A stretch of 64,000 nt of DNA from contig JANRLV010000116.1 in assembly GCA_033762195.1 (NCBI GenBank), positions 1-64,000 on the forward strand. Reading direction: 5' to 3'. This DNA is from SpSt-398 sp033762195 (lineage in GTDB: Bacteria; Bacteroidota; Bacteroidia; Chitinophagales; Chitinophagaceae). The notes under the pieces were generated by a model. That model searched no databases. It saw only the letters and a program-made list of their open reading frames with translations, and was not told the origin of the DNA. Position numbers and translations under genes: made by a program. Each line of letters starts with the position of its first letter. Positions within the stretch are counted from its first letter, which is position 1. This document shows positions 26,493 to 35,327 of this stretch, in pieces.

Positions 26493-27242
26493 TTACAGTA
26501 TTTCAATGCCTTCTTCCCGGTATGCTTGCAGGGCAGGATCATCAGCGGGTAATTCGGTGATGATGGTGTCGATCTGCCCAATGGAGCAAACTTGTATGGG
26601 TTGAAGAGTATTGATCTTTTCAGCAATGGTCAGACATACGACCTTTCGCGATGATTCGATCATCGCTTTTTTCAGTTGCACCACATCCCAGTCATTGTCG
26701 GTAATGCCATGGCCAATATCAATGGCGTTTACACCGAGGAAACACAGATCTGCCTTTATCTGGCGGATCTTGTCCACGGCCTCGCCGCCTACAGTAATCT
26801 TGGAACTTTTGGAGATCTTGTCACCGATCACGATCACCTCAATGGTCGGGTGGTGCATATACTCCAAAACAGCAGGAATACTCCCTGTAATAAAAGTGGC
26901 CTTTAATTGCGGGGGAAGGCTTCTGGCCAGTTCCAATATGGTACTACCCCCACCGGTCAGAATAAACATGCCATCTTCAATCAGTGAAACCGCTTTTTGG
27001 GCAATGGCCTTTTTCTCTGTACGAGAATACACCTGACTGGGGGAATAATAAACTTCATTGAAAGAAGGGGAGAGGGCACCTCCATGTACTTTGATCACCT
27101 TACCCTGGTCGGAAAGCTCCTGCAGATCGCGTCTGATGGTATCCTCTGATACCTGGATGTCCACGCATAAACTGGATGACAGCACTTTATTGTGCAGGTT
27201 CACCTGATGGAGAATGTAGGCGTGACGTTCCCGTTTCAGCAT
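26493..27242 (-). CDS. DeoR/GlpR-family transcriptional regulator
   Basis: A 249-residue repressor-type protein. The N-terminal winged helix (about 5-55) contains the DeoR signature VSEDTIRRDLQELSDQGKVIKVHGGAL. The C-terminal DeoRC domain (about 75-235) is a sugar-phosphate sensing fold with DGMFILTGGGSTILELA and FLGVNAIDIGHGITDND. It lies directly upstream of and co-directional with susC (26-bp gap), so it probably controls that operon and itself. A palindrome lies 7 bp before its start codon. The effector is presumably a phosphorylated sugar from the imported nutrient. Confidence 0.93.
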   Translation of the reverse strand: MLKRERHAYILHQVNLHNKVLSSSLCVDIQVSEDTIRRDLQELSDQGKVIKVHGGALSPSFNEVYYSPSQVYSRTEKKAIAQKAVSLIEDGMFILTGGGSTILELARSLPPQLKATFITGSIPAVLEYMHHPTIEVIVIGDKISKSSKITVGGEAVDKIRQIKADLCFLGVNAIDIGHGITDNDWDVVQLKKAMIESSRKVVCLTIAEKINTLQPIQVCSIGQIDTIITELPADDPALQAYREEGIEIL

Positions 27243-27248
27243 AAGCAG

Positions 27249-27265
27249 TTTAGTTCCTAACTAAA
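27249..27265. promoter_or_regulatory. Palindrome at the deoR promoter, candidate DeoR operator
   Basis: A perfect 7-bp inverted repeat, TTTAGTT and AACTAAA, around a 3-bp centre. It lies 7 bp upstream of the DeoR start codon. Just beyond it on the same side, GCAAATTCC is repeated twice (27271 and 27281 regions), which may be part of the control region. A TATTTTTA on the minus strand overlaps its edge and could be the -7 element. Confidence 0.5.
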
Positions 27266-27330
27266 AATAGGCAAATTCCCGCAAATTCCGGCAAAAAGTG
27301 GAAAAAAGCAGAATTCGTGGATTTTAAACA

Positions 27331-27371
27331 AAAATCCCGCGGAGCCAGGTGGTTAGCTGTCTTCGCGGGAT
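27331..27371 (-). terminator. Terminator after the 153-residue outer-membrane protein gene
   Basis: An 8-bp stem (27334-27341 and 27364-27371) with a 22-nt loop. Read on the minus strand it is followed by TTTTGTTTAAAA. It lies about 28 bp after the stop of the gene at 27399. Confidence 0.6.
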
Positions 27372-27398
27372 GAGGTGAGGTTATGCTGAACCAGGAAC

Positions 27399-27860
27399 TT
27401 ACCTGGAATTAAAGGTAAATCGGATGCTAAGCCCAAGAGCCGAAGGTTCAAAATTGATATCCGGGGCAATGTTTAATTCGGGTTTCCAGTCCAGACTCAG
27501 GTTCAAAGGGAGGTTGGGGAATTTGTAATCTAGCCCGACTACTCCTTGTGCGCCCAACAGCGGGTCGGGTTTGGAGAAGCCAATATATCCACCACCGCCA
27601 TAGAACCATTTCAGTCCCTCGGTATTGTTGAGGGGCTTGTGAACTTCATATAAAACGCCCAGAGCTGTAGGATCCCCAAAAGCGAACTGAGCTTCGATCG
27701 CTGATTTTTCATTTAAAAAATATTTAAAGGTGATCGCATTGTTGACAACTGCTCCCGCCGTGCTCAGGCGTACACCCAAACCGGTCTTATAATCCTGGGC
27801 CTTTAGTCCGATGGTGGCTGCGAAAAAGGCAACCAGAAGAAAAACAATTTTTTTATTCAT
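27399..27860 (-). CDS. Small outer-membrane beta-barrel protein
   Basis: A 153-residue protein with a signal peptide (MNKKIVFLLVAFFAATIGLKAQ). The mature part has alternating strands (GLGVRLSTAGAVVNNAITFKY, SAIEAQFAFGD, LNLSLDWKPEL) and ends SIRFTFNSR with an aromatic near the end, as expected for an eight-strand-type barrel (OmpX/OmpW-like fold). It is read in the same direction as the OstA-like gene but 65 bp behind it. Function unknown. Confidence 0.75.
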   Translation of the reverse strand: MNKKIVFLLVAFFAATIGLKAQDYKTGLGVRLSTAGAVVNNAITFKYFLNEKSAIEAQFAFGDPTALGVLYEVHKPLNNTEGLKWFYGGGGYIGFSKPDPLLGAQGVVGLDYKFPNLPLNLSLDWKPELNIAPDINFEPSALGLSIRFTFNSR

Positions 27861-27925
27861 TGGTGGTTTTTATATAATTCTTTAAACGAAAAATAATGCC
27901 ACTAAGTTTAAATGAAATGTCAAAA

Positions 27926-29644
27926 TCACTCGAAGAGTTCGAACCAGGTCTTGGGCCTTTTCTCCTCCAGCCACTGGAAACCGATAAGGCGCATTTCGGT
28001 TGGGGGTTTTTGCCGCATTGGCCATAACACGCCTTTAACATTGTTGCGGGCTACGATCCGTTTTAGCTCCTGCTCTATAAAGTAAACATCATACAATTCA
28101 CATTCCGACTGGTTGACCCCGGTATAGGCACTGTCCTGGTCCTGTACAAAATAAATACTCTCGGCACCCCCACGGGCGCGGGCAGAATCAATGCTGCCAT
28201 CGGTAAACCAGGCATCGACGCGTCGTGACCGGATCTGGTTGAAAATCTCCGGGTCAAGCTGCGCCGCGATAAAAGCATTGTTAAAAACTTCCATCTTGTG
28301 TGCCTTGCGGTTGCGGGTAAATAAAAGAATAGTATCTCCCAATACCTGATTCTTATTGGTCCAGACTACAGGATTGTCGTATAACCGGAAGGTGGAGTCT
28401 TTAAAGGAATAAAACATACTGTCACAGATCGCCTGAAGGGAATCAGAGAATATCCGCACATTTCGAAAGGCTTCAAAATAGCGGTTGGTACTGTCTTTAT
28501 CATCGTTTACCTGGAGGCTGTCGCGTTGCAATGGCTCCAATTTCGCTATTGTATCACGGAGTGGGGTGGTCAGGGAATCAGCAGGAGTGAGGGTTGTTGA
28601 GGTGGAATCGGATGACGAGGCAGATAGGGAATCTTTCGCTACAGTATCTTTCTTTGCCTTCCCATACAGGTCGGTGAGGCGTGCCGAGAAAAGCGTATCG
28701 GCGGTAATGAAAATGGAGTCCTGATCTTCTTTGATGATCATCACCGGTTTCTGGGTGGCCAGAAATGCATCCTTGTTCTTATCCACAAAGATCTTATTGG
28801 CAATGACCGTTCTTCCCTGCGCCGTATCCCTGACAATGCCATTTCCTTCGATCTGTACGATGCCCAGGCTGTCATTATTATAGATCATATCACCCGTGAC
28901 CTGCAGGTCGCCGTCATTGATAACGGATCGCCGCCCAAATTCGGCATTGCCCGTTTTCAGGTTATAATAGCCTTCCCGGGTATCGATCGTGCGGCCACTG
29001 CTGTCCCGGATAAAGGTTTGTGCAATAAACCGCGCTGTTTCAGTGCCGGTATTGTACAGGATCGAATCAGTCTTTACATAGAACTCCGGGTTCTTGAGTT
29101 CCACATTTTTTTTAAAGTAAACATCCCGCAGGTCAGAGTAATAAACACCTTCTTTGCTGGTGACTACGGTCTTCTCATTCACTACTCTTCCACCATTCTT
29201 GTAGGTTCCGATCTTGGTGTTGACATCATAATCGAGTTCCTGTGTGGTAAGTACCCCCTTGCCATCGGTGAGTTTGACATTCTTTCTCAGATTGGCCAGC
29301 CGGGTATTGATATTGTAGAGTAAGTAATCGGAGTAAACATCGGTGGTATCATTGTCGTTCAGGTGAACTCGTCCAAAGGCCTCAAAGATGCCCGTCTTCT
29401 CATTCTTTACGCAACTGTCGCACCAGAAGGTGGAGTTTCCCTGGCGGAGTTTTACATTTCCGACCATGATCTGTAATTCGGTCATGGAATCAATGCGGAG
29501 AAATTCCAGTTTTTTACTTTCCAGTACCTCCACGAGACGAACGGTATCGGCCGGGGTCAGCGTAGTGGTCCGGGGTAATACCTGGGCAAATAATCCTCCT
29601 GTGAGTAGCAGGAAGAAAAGCAGGAGGGTAAACGTTCGGGTCAT
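27926..29644 (-). CDS. OstA/LptA-like periplasmic protein
   Basis: A 572-residue exported protein (signal about 1-20, LLTGGLFAQ). The N-terminal two-thirds is made of beta-jellyroll repeats typical of OstA/LptA domains, with words such as VYSDYLLYNINTRLANLRKNV, YYSDLRDVYFKKNVELKNP and ITADTLFSARL, consistent with LPS or lipid binding during transfer to the outer membrane. A serine/threonine-rich linker lies at about 340-365. It starts within the MlaD stop codon (1-bp overlap ATGA), and LptD is encoded nearby, so a role in lipopolysaccharide transport is a reasonable inference. Confidence 0.82.
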   Translation of the reverse strand: MTRTFTLLLFFLLLTGGLFAQVLPRTTTLTPADTVRLVEVLESKKLEFLRIDSMTELQIMVGNVKLRQGNSTFWCDSCVKNEKTGIFEAFGRVHLNDNDTTDVYSDYLLYNINTRLANLRKNVKLTDGKGVLTTQELDYDVNTKIGTYKNGGRVVNEKTVVTSKEGVYYSDLRDVYFKKNVELKNPEFYVKTDSILYNTGTETARFIAQTFIRDSSGRTIDTREGYYNLKTGNAEFGRRSVINDGDLQVTGDMIYNNDSLGIVQIEGNGIVRDTAQGRTVIANKIFVDKNKDAFLATQKPVMIIKEDQDSIFITADTLFSARLTDLYGKAKKDTVAKDSLSASSSDSTSTTLTPADSLTTPLRDTIAKLEPLQRDSLQVNDDKDSTNRYFEAFRNVRIFSDSLQAICDSMFYSFKDSTFRLYDNPVVWTNKNQVLGDTILLFTRNRKAHKMEVFNNAFIAAQLDPEIFNQIRSRRVDAWFTDGSIDSARARGGAESIYFVQDQDSAYTGVNQSECELYDVYFIEQELKRIVARNNVKGVLWPMRQKPPTEMRLIGFQWLEEKRPKTWFELFE

Positions 29645-30636
29645 CAGTTCTTTTCTATGATAACAGAGTCTTTGGGAGTAGGCGAAGATAAGGGGCCGGT
29701 TTTATCCTTCTTACCAAAGACGGAAACATTAACGTACCGTTTAGGATGGGTACGCACGTCATCAAGTAAGGTCTCCAGACTTACTAAGGTATTATTCAGG
29801 TTCACATAAAGCTGCTTATCATTAAGCAGTAGCCCCAGCGATCCCTCTTTGCTATCCAGTTTGGCCATTGACCCTTTTAATTGATCAAGGGTGGATTGAA
29901 GTGAGGAAAGCGATCCTTCCAGGTCCAGTTCGGCAAATTTCCGGGTGGCGTTGGCGGTATTGATCATGATGGAATCAATCTGCTGATTGTTCTTCTTCAT
30001 GTTTCCGGTAAACGAATTCAGGTTGTTCAGCGATTGGGCCAGCGCACCGGTCTGGGTATTCAGCAGATCCTGCAGATACGCGGTAGTGACCATCAGGTTG
30101 GCGATGATGGCCTGAATATTTCCTTTGGTGTTGGGGTCGAATATTTTATTGACCGAACTCATGACCATTTTAACAGAGTCAAGGGACTCCCGTACTTTGG
30201 TCAGGGTAGGGGTCACCTGGGCCGTAACACTCGAAAGGAGACTGGCCTGTTTGTCGGTATGCAGAGTATCTCCAGATTTTAAGTAGGTAGTAGCATCGCC
30301 TTTGGTAATGGATATCAGCCCTGTTCCAAGTAATTCCGACTCAATGGTGGCTACGGAATTGATCGGGATATTCACATCCCGGTTCATGTTGATCGTTATG
30401 ATAATTCCGCTGAGGTTCTTGTCCATTTCCTTAAAATCGTACACCGTACCCACTTCAAGGCCATTGATCTTTACGGGGTTTGATTTTTGAAGGCTGCCCA
30501 GGTCAGAGAAAATGGCGTAGAGTTTTGTTTGCCGGTTGAAGACATCTTTCCCTTTCAGAAAATTAAAACCAATGATCAGTAGGGTAAGGCCGACTATGAC
30601 GAGAATTCCAACTTTAAATTCGTTACTTATTTTCAT
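29644..30636 (-). CDS. MlaD/MCE family lipid-transport protein
   Basis: A 330-residue protein with an N-terminal membrane anchor (about 9-27) and an MCE domain (about 38-120, SDLGSLQKSNPVKINGLEVG) followed by a helical tail (about 140-290) and a basic C-terminus. MCE proteins form rings that carry lipids between inner and outer membranes. No ATPase or permease gene (mlaE/mlaF) is in the window, so the partner transporter must be elsewhere. It overlaps the OstA-like gene by one base, and an N-acetylmuramoyl-alanine amidase gene lies upstream on the same strand. Confidence 0.9.
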   Translation of the reverse strand: MKISNEFKVGILVIVGLTLLIIGFNFLKGKDVFNRQTKLYAIFSDLGSLQKSNPVKINGLEVGTVYDFKEMDKNLSGIIITINMNRDVNIPINSVATIESELLGTGLISITKGDATTYLKSGDTLHTDKQASLLSSVTAQVTPTLTKVRESLDSVKMVMSSVNKIFDPNTKGNIQAIIANLMVTTAYLQDLLNTQTGALAQSLNNLNSFTGNMKKNNQQIDSIMINTANATRKFAELDLEGSLSSLQSTLDQLKGSMAKLDSKEGSLGLLLNDKQLYVNLNNTLVSLETLLDDVRTHPKRYVNVSVFGKKDKTGPLSSPTPKDSVIIEKN

Positions 30637-30706
30637 TTGCCTGATTTAAAAGGGCTTGAACCCTTAATCAAGGGGCAAATTAGTAAAATCTCAGCCATTT
30701 CAGGTG

Positions 30707-31693
30707 TCAACTTGCTTTTTTTACCGTATTCCTGGGCATAACGGCAGCGGGTTTGGCTTTGCTGGAAGGGGTGCCGCCATCCCCGTTATTGCCATTTTGC
30801 CGATGGTTCTCCAACCAGGTGATATAATTCTTGACCGCATTCGTGATGCTGGCACATATTTCCTCCTGGCCTTTGTCGCTGTTGAGATAGTCTTCTTCTT
30901 CTTTATGGCTCATAAAGCCACATTCCACCAATATGCTGGGCATGCCCGTTGCCTGGAGCACCCAGATACCGGCCTCATTTCTTTGTTTGACACCCCGGCT
31001 GAACCGGCCGGAGGCGACAAATTCTTTTTCCACCATGTCCGCGAGCGTGACACTGTTCTTAAAGAATTTCTTGGCATACAATAAGCGCAAGGCCCTGATC
31101 ACCGGGTCATTCTCATCAGGGGCCACAATGGTGGAGTCATCTTCACCATACATGTCCTCCGCCTTCAGGGCATCTTGTTTCGCCTCATTTTTATCAACAG
31201 CCCATACAAATGTCTCGGTGCCATGGGCAGGATTGGGAGAGTAGGTCGTACGATAGGTGCGTACCTTCCTTCTTTTCTTACCCTTTCCAACATACCTGTA
31301 TCCGATCGGCGTGCTGTGTTTGATTTTGGGAGCAGAATTACAGTGAATGGAGATGAAAAGATCGGCGCCTGATTGGTTGGCAAAATCGGCCCGGTACCGA
31401 AGACCTTCGTTTTTAGTGGGTTTGTTTCCCGCCATGATATCAGTAGTTCGGGTAAACAATACCTTTACATCAGGTATCTCTTTCTCCAGCATTTTTCCCA
31501 GTTTTATACCCACTTCCAGGCAAATTTGGGCTTCGGTGGAATAGGTGCCTTTGGCGCCCCCATCAAAGCCTCCATGACCGGGATCCACGATAATGGTGTT
31601 GACACTCTTCTGGTAGGGAGGCTCGACAAAGGAATAAAGAGCTGCGGAACTGATCAGGATAGCCAGGAAAAAAGGGACATTTCTCTTCATCAT
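30707..31693 (-). CDS. N-acetylmuramoyl-L-alanine amidase (Amidase_3)
   Basis: A 328-residue exported zinc amidase that cleaves the bond between MurNAc and L-alanine in peptidoglycan. A signal peptide is followed by the Amidase_3 domain: VDPGHGG carries the first zinc histidine, SIHCN the second and VECGFMSH the catalytic glutamate. A ~60-residue basic and charged insertion (KKRRKVRTYRTTYSPNPAHG and following, about 150-205) lies between them, as in other Bacteroidota amidases. It is upstream of MlaD and divergent from LptD. Confidence 0.94.
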   Translation of the reverse strand: MMKRNVPFFLAILISSAALYSFVEPPYQKSVNTIIVDPGHGGFDGGAKGTYSTEAQICLEVGIKLGKMLEKEIPDVKVLFTRTTDIMAGNKPTKNEGLRYRADFANQSGADLFISIHCNSAPKIKHSTPIGYRYVGKGKKRRKVRTYRTTYSPNPAHGTETFVWAVDKNEAKQDALKAEDMYGEDDSTIVAPDENDPVIRALRLLYAKKFFKNSVTLADMVEKEFVASGRFSRGVKQRNEAGIWVLQATGMPSILVECGFMSHKEEEDYLNSDKGQEEICASITNAVKNYITWLENHRQNGNNGDGGTPSSKAKPAAVMPRNTVKKAS

Positions 31694-31749
31694 ACGTTTT
31701 TTAAGGAAGGGTTAGTTTAATCTTCACAATCATTTAGGTATTAAACATT

Positions 31750-31757
31750 TATTTTTG
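31750..31757 (+). promoter_or_regulatory. Candidate -7 element before lptD
   Basis: TATTTTTG matches TAnnTTTG and ends 11 bp before the LptD start codon. No clear -33 TTTG precedes it. The 75-bp spacer is shared with the divergent amidase gene. Confidence 0.35.
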
Positions 31758-31768
31758 CCAATTACCGT

Positions 31769-34588
31769 ATGAATCGACTGCGCAAAATTAGTTCAATTTA
31801 CAGCTTGACAGCCCTATTCACTGCTGTATTATTTTTTACACAGACGTGGAAAACTGCCGCTTATTATGCAGGCCCAGGCGATTTTTACAGCACTTTAACA
31901 AAACACAGAGATACTATTCCGGTAAGAGGAAACCCCAAAAACCTCCGTAACTCACCCAGTTTACCTGTATCACAGGAACCCGCGGAAGCCAGACCGGCTG
32001 TGAACAACCCCATTTCGACGACCATTTCCAAGGATACCATCCCTTCCGGTAAAACCGATTCTGTAACCGTTCCCAGGATCGATACCTTTTCCTACAAATT
32101 ATCCCGCGATTCGCTGGATGCCCCTATCTATTATGAGGCAGAGGATTCGGCGGTGGTGCTGGTGGATACGGGCAAGGTATTTCTGTATGGGAAGACAAAA
32201 ACGAATTTCAAGGATATTGAATTAGCCGCTCCCGTATTGGAGCTTGATCAGGAGACCCAGCTCGTAACCGCTGTGGGTAGCCGGGACTCTGCCGGCAGGA
32301 TATTGGAAAGGGTTCGTTTTGTACAGGGAGATCAGGATTTCCAGAGTGATCAGATTCAATTCAATCTAAAAAATCAAAAGGGCCTGACAAAAAATACCTT
32401 TACCAAACAGGAAGAGATTTTTCTTCAGGCCACCAATTCCAAAAAGATCGGGGACACCATCTATGCGAGCAATGGGGTATTGTCCACCTGTAACTATGAC
32501 GAACCGCATTTCGGGTTTCGCTACAGTAAGATCAAACTCGTGACCAGCAAAGTGGCGATCTCGGGGCCCATTCATCCGGAGTTTGAACGGGTACCCATTC
32601 CCATATACCTGCCTTTTGGTTTCTTCCCACTCAACCGGGGTCGTCATTCCGGCTTCCTTCCACCACAGTTCACGGTGAATGACCAGTTTGGTTTGGGACT
32701 GGAGGGTATGGGATACTATAAAGTGTTGAATGATTATTTTGATGTTACCCTCCGCACCAACCTTTATTCCTATGGAGGATGGTCATTTGATATACGGCCT
32801 ACCTATCGAAAAAGATACCGCTATAATGGGGCCTTTAGTTTGAAATACCAGAATACAAAATTCAACTTTAAAGGGGATCCGGATTTCAACCGGGTTAAGA
32901 CCTTCTTCGTTACCTGGAACCATGCGGTGGATTCGAGGGCCCGGCCAGGTACTACCTTTTCGGGGAATGTTTCCGCGGGTTCAACCAAGTACAACCAATA
33001 TGTGGCTTATAGCCCCAACCTGAACCTGCAGAACCAATTAAGTTCCTCCATTGCCTATTCCAAAACATGGACGGGCAAACCCTATAACCTGACTTTGAGT
33101 GCCAACCATAACCAGAACAGCCGAACCCGTCTGGTGAACCTGAATATTCCCAATATCGGGTTTACCGTCAGCACCCTTTACCCCTTTCAAAAAAAGAAAT
33201 TGCTGGGTACCCCGAAATGGTATGAGAAACTGGGGATCGCCTATAACGGATCCTTTACCAACTCGGTCAGTTTTTATGATACCCTGACCTATGGAAAAAA
33301 TGGCATCAAACCGTTGTTAAAATATTTACTGGATACGGCTTACTATTCAGCACGGCACAATGTACCCATCACCCTGGCCCTCCCTCCGGTTTTGAATGGA
33401 AATGTGATCATCTCCCCGGGTATTTCCTACAGCCAAAACTGGATCCAACGCACAACAGATTATACCTGGAATGATGTGACAAAAAAGGTGGACACTTCTT
33501 TCAACAAAGGATTGTTCATTGAACAGAGTACTGGCTTTTCCCTTTCCTTTAGTACCGCCGTTTTTGGTTTGTTTCGTTTCAAGAATTCAAGGTTGATGGC
33601 TTTGCGACATGTAGTACGCCCTTCCCTTAGCTTTAGTTTCACCCCCGATCTGAATAAACAATATCTCCGTACCGTCCAGGTGGACACCACCGGCCGCACC
33701 TTGAACTATAATGCCATTGGTGGTTCGGTGTACACCTATGCAGGGGGGCGCAAATTTGCCGGGTTGAGTTTTTCCATTGACAATAACCTGGAGATGAAAC
33801 TGCGGCCAAAGAACGACACCAGTGCCGCCGCGAAGGAGGGTAAGAAAGTGAAACTGATCGATGGATATGGATTTACCGGAAGCTATAACCTCTTACTTGA
33901 TTCACTGAACCTGAGTGATATCTCCATGTATGTCCGAAGTACGTTGTTTGATAAGATCAATATCACCGCCAGCGGGGTATTGAATCCTTATCAATTTGAC
34001 TCCAGCGGGTATCGTATTGCGAAATATGCCTGGCAGGGGGGTAAGTTCAAACCCGGACGATTGACCAGTGGTACCGTTTCCATCTCCACCAGTTTCCAGA
34101 GCAAGCCAAAGGATCCAGAAAAAGAAAAGAAAAGACAGGAGGAGATCGAGCAATCTTATGCAGACGATCCCTTGTTGGCCGCTGACCAGCAAAGATTGTT
34201 GGACTATATGCAACAAAACCCCAATGAATTTGTCGATTTTAATGTAGACTGGAACCTTAGCGTAGGTTTGTCGCTCAACTTTTCAGAAAGGCTGAAACCG
34301 GATTATAGTGGATTTCAAAAAGACATTTATTCCAGTTTGAATTTCAGTGGTGGATTCAATCTGGCTCCTAAATGGAAACTCTCTGCCAATGGACTTTACG
34401 ACCTCAAGGATACCAAACTGCAGAGTCTTCAATTGACCATCTCCCGTGAAATGCACTGTTGGCAAATGTCCATCAACGTGACACCGGTGGGAAATTTCCG
34501 GTTCTTTAATATCAGCATCAGTCCCAAGGCATCCATTCTTCAGGACCTCAAGATCAATAGAACAAGATCCTTCTATTCGGGTGAATAA
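31769..34588 (+). CDS. lptD: LptD-like outer-membrane LPS assembly protein
   Basis: A 939-residue protein. After an N-terminal hydrophobic segment and a proline/serine-rich stretch, an OstA-like domain (about 95-230, LYGKTKTNFKDIELAAPVLELD) leads into a large beta-barrel domain with LptD-type strands (FGFFPLNRGRHSGFLPPQFTV, RTNLYSYGGWSFDIRPTYRKR) and a C-terminal FFNISISPKASILQDLKINR. LptD inserts LPS into the outer leaflet. Bacteroidota forms lack the disulfide-rich pattern of E. coli LptD, so naming is by domain order. Its 3' end overlaps the convergent plsC-like gene by 16 bp. Confidence 0.86.
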   Translation: MNRLRKISSIYSLTALFTAVLFFTQTWKTAAYYAGPGDFYSTLTKHRDTIPVRGNPKNLRNSPSLPVSQEPAEARPAVNNPISTTISKDTIPSGKTDSVTVPRIDTFSYKLSRDSLDAPIYYEAEDSAVVLVDTGKVFLYGKTKTNFKDIELAAPVLELDQETQLVTAVGSRDSAGRILERVRFVQGDQDFQSDQIQFNLKNQKGLTKNTFTKQEEIFLQATNSKKIGDTIYASNGVLSTCNYDEPHFGFRYSKIKLVTSKVAISGPIHPEFERVPIPIYLPFGFFPLNRGRHSGFLPPQFTVNDQFGLGLEGMGYYKVLNDYFDVTLRTNLYSYGGWSFDIRPTYRKRYRYNGAFSLKYQNTKFNFKGDPDFNRVKTFFVTWNHAVDSRARPGTTFSGNVSAGSTKYNQYVAYSPNLNLQNQLSSSIAYSKTWTGKPYNLTLSANHNQNSRTRLVNLNIPNIGFTVSTLYPFQKKKLLGTPKWYEKLGIAYNGSFTNSVSFYDTLTYGKNGIKPLLKYLLDTAYYSARHNVPITLALPPVLNGNVIISPGISYSQNWIQRTTDYTWNDVTKKVDTSFNKGLFIEQSTGFSLSFSTAVFGLFRFKNSRLMALRHVVRPSLSFSFTPDLNKQYLRTVQVDTTGRTLNYNAIGGSVYTYAGGRKFAGLSFSIDNNLEMKLRPKNDTSAAAKEGKKVKLIDGYGFTGSYNLLLDSLNLSDISMYVRSTLFDKINITASGVLNPYQFDSSGYRIAKYAWQGGKFKPGRLTSGTVSISTSFQSKPKDPEKEKKRQEEIEQSYADDPLLAADQQRLLDYMQQNPNEFVDFNVDWNLSVGLSLNFSERLKPDYSGFQKDIYSSLNFSGGFNLAPKWKLSANGLYDLKDTKLQSLQLTISREMHCWQMSINVTPVGNFRFFNISISPKASILQDLKINRTRSFYSGE

Positions 34589-35304
34589 GAAGTGTAATGT
34601 GTTTTCATGATCTCAAATACCTCAGATTTTAATTCTTCAACCGTTTTGCCGGCTGGTGATACCGGAGGTAAAAAATGCATTTCCAGTTTTCGTGGCCAGA
34701 AATAAAAAGCTTTGTGGGTGGGGAGTACATTTCGGGTATGAAAGATCACACCCGGAATGATGGCATGTCCTGTTTCACAAGCCAGTTTAAAGGCGCCATC
34801 ATAGAAGGTTTTAAGAGGTTGGTCGGTACGGTTGCGGGTTCCTTCGGGGTAAATACTCATGTGCATGCCCCTGGCCAGAACACTTTTCATTTCCTCATAA
34901 CTTTTTCTCCGGCTGGCATCGCTTGTTCGATCCACCAATACAGCCCCCTTGCTGTAATACCAACCAAAAAGGGGAATGCGGGTGAATGATTTCTTGGCAA
35001 TGGTTTTATTCGCTCCCGGAATAAAAGGGCAGGAGAGGGGAACATCCATAAAGGAATTATGGTTGTAGGTGACAATATAGGCTTCCCCTTTTTTAAAATG
35101 CTCCCTGCCTTTTACGGTCAAGGGGCACCCTACCAATCTCAGCCAAATACTCATCCAGACCCTTGACAGGTCGATGAAAATCTTTTGCCCACGTGGTTCG
35201 GGAATAAGATAGCAAGCCAGCGAAGGCCATACAAAGACCAGGAAGGTGGCAACAAAGCTAAGCAGCCCCCAAAAAGCCCAGATCCTGGCAAGAATATTAC
35301 GCAT
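34573..35304 (-). CDS. 1-acyl-sn-glycerol-3-phosphate acyltransferase (PlsC family)
   Basis: The start is the ATG at 35304; an upstream TTG at 35325 would add seven residues and is not needed. The 243-residue membrane acyltransferase has an N-terminal hydrophobic helix (about 5-30), the catalytic NHNSFMD (NHx4D) near 83, a PGANKTIAKKS block, and the EGTRNR motif near 155. It transfers an acyl chain to lysophosphatidic acid to make phosphatidic acid. It lies 23 bp downstream of a GNAT gene. Confidence 0.92.
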   Translation of the reverse strand: MRNILARIWAFWGLLSFVATFLVFVWPSLACYLIPEPRGQKIFIDLSRVWMSIWLRLVGCPLTVKGREHFKKGEAYIVTYNHNSFMDVPLSCPFIPGANKTIAKKSFTRIPLFGWYYSKGAVLVDRTSDASRRKSYEEMKSVLARGMHMSIYPEGTRNRTDQPLKTFYDGAFKLACETGHAIIPGVIFHTRNVLPTHKAFYFWPRKLEMHFLPPVSPAGKTVEELKSEVFEIMKTHYTSYSPE

Positions 35305-35327
35305 GAAATTTATTTTACGCGACAAAA

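Noticed and set aside
30640..30706. Weak hairpin after the amidase gene
   Set aside because: Only a 5-bp stem (AAGGG/CCCTT) with few T; too weak to call a terminator.
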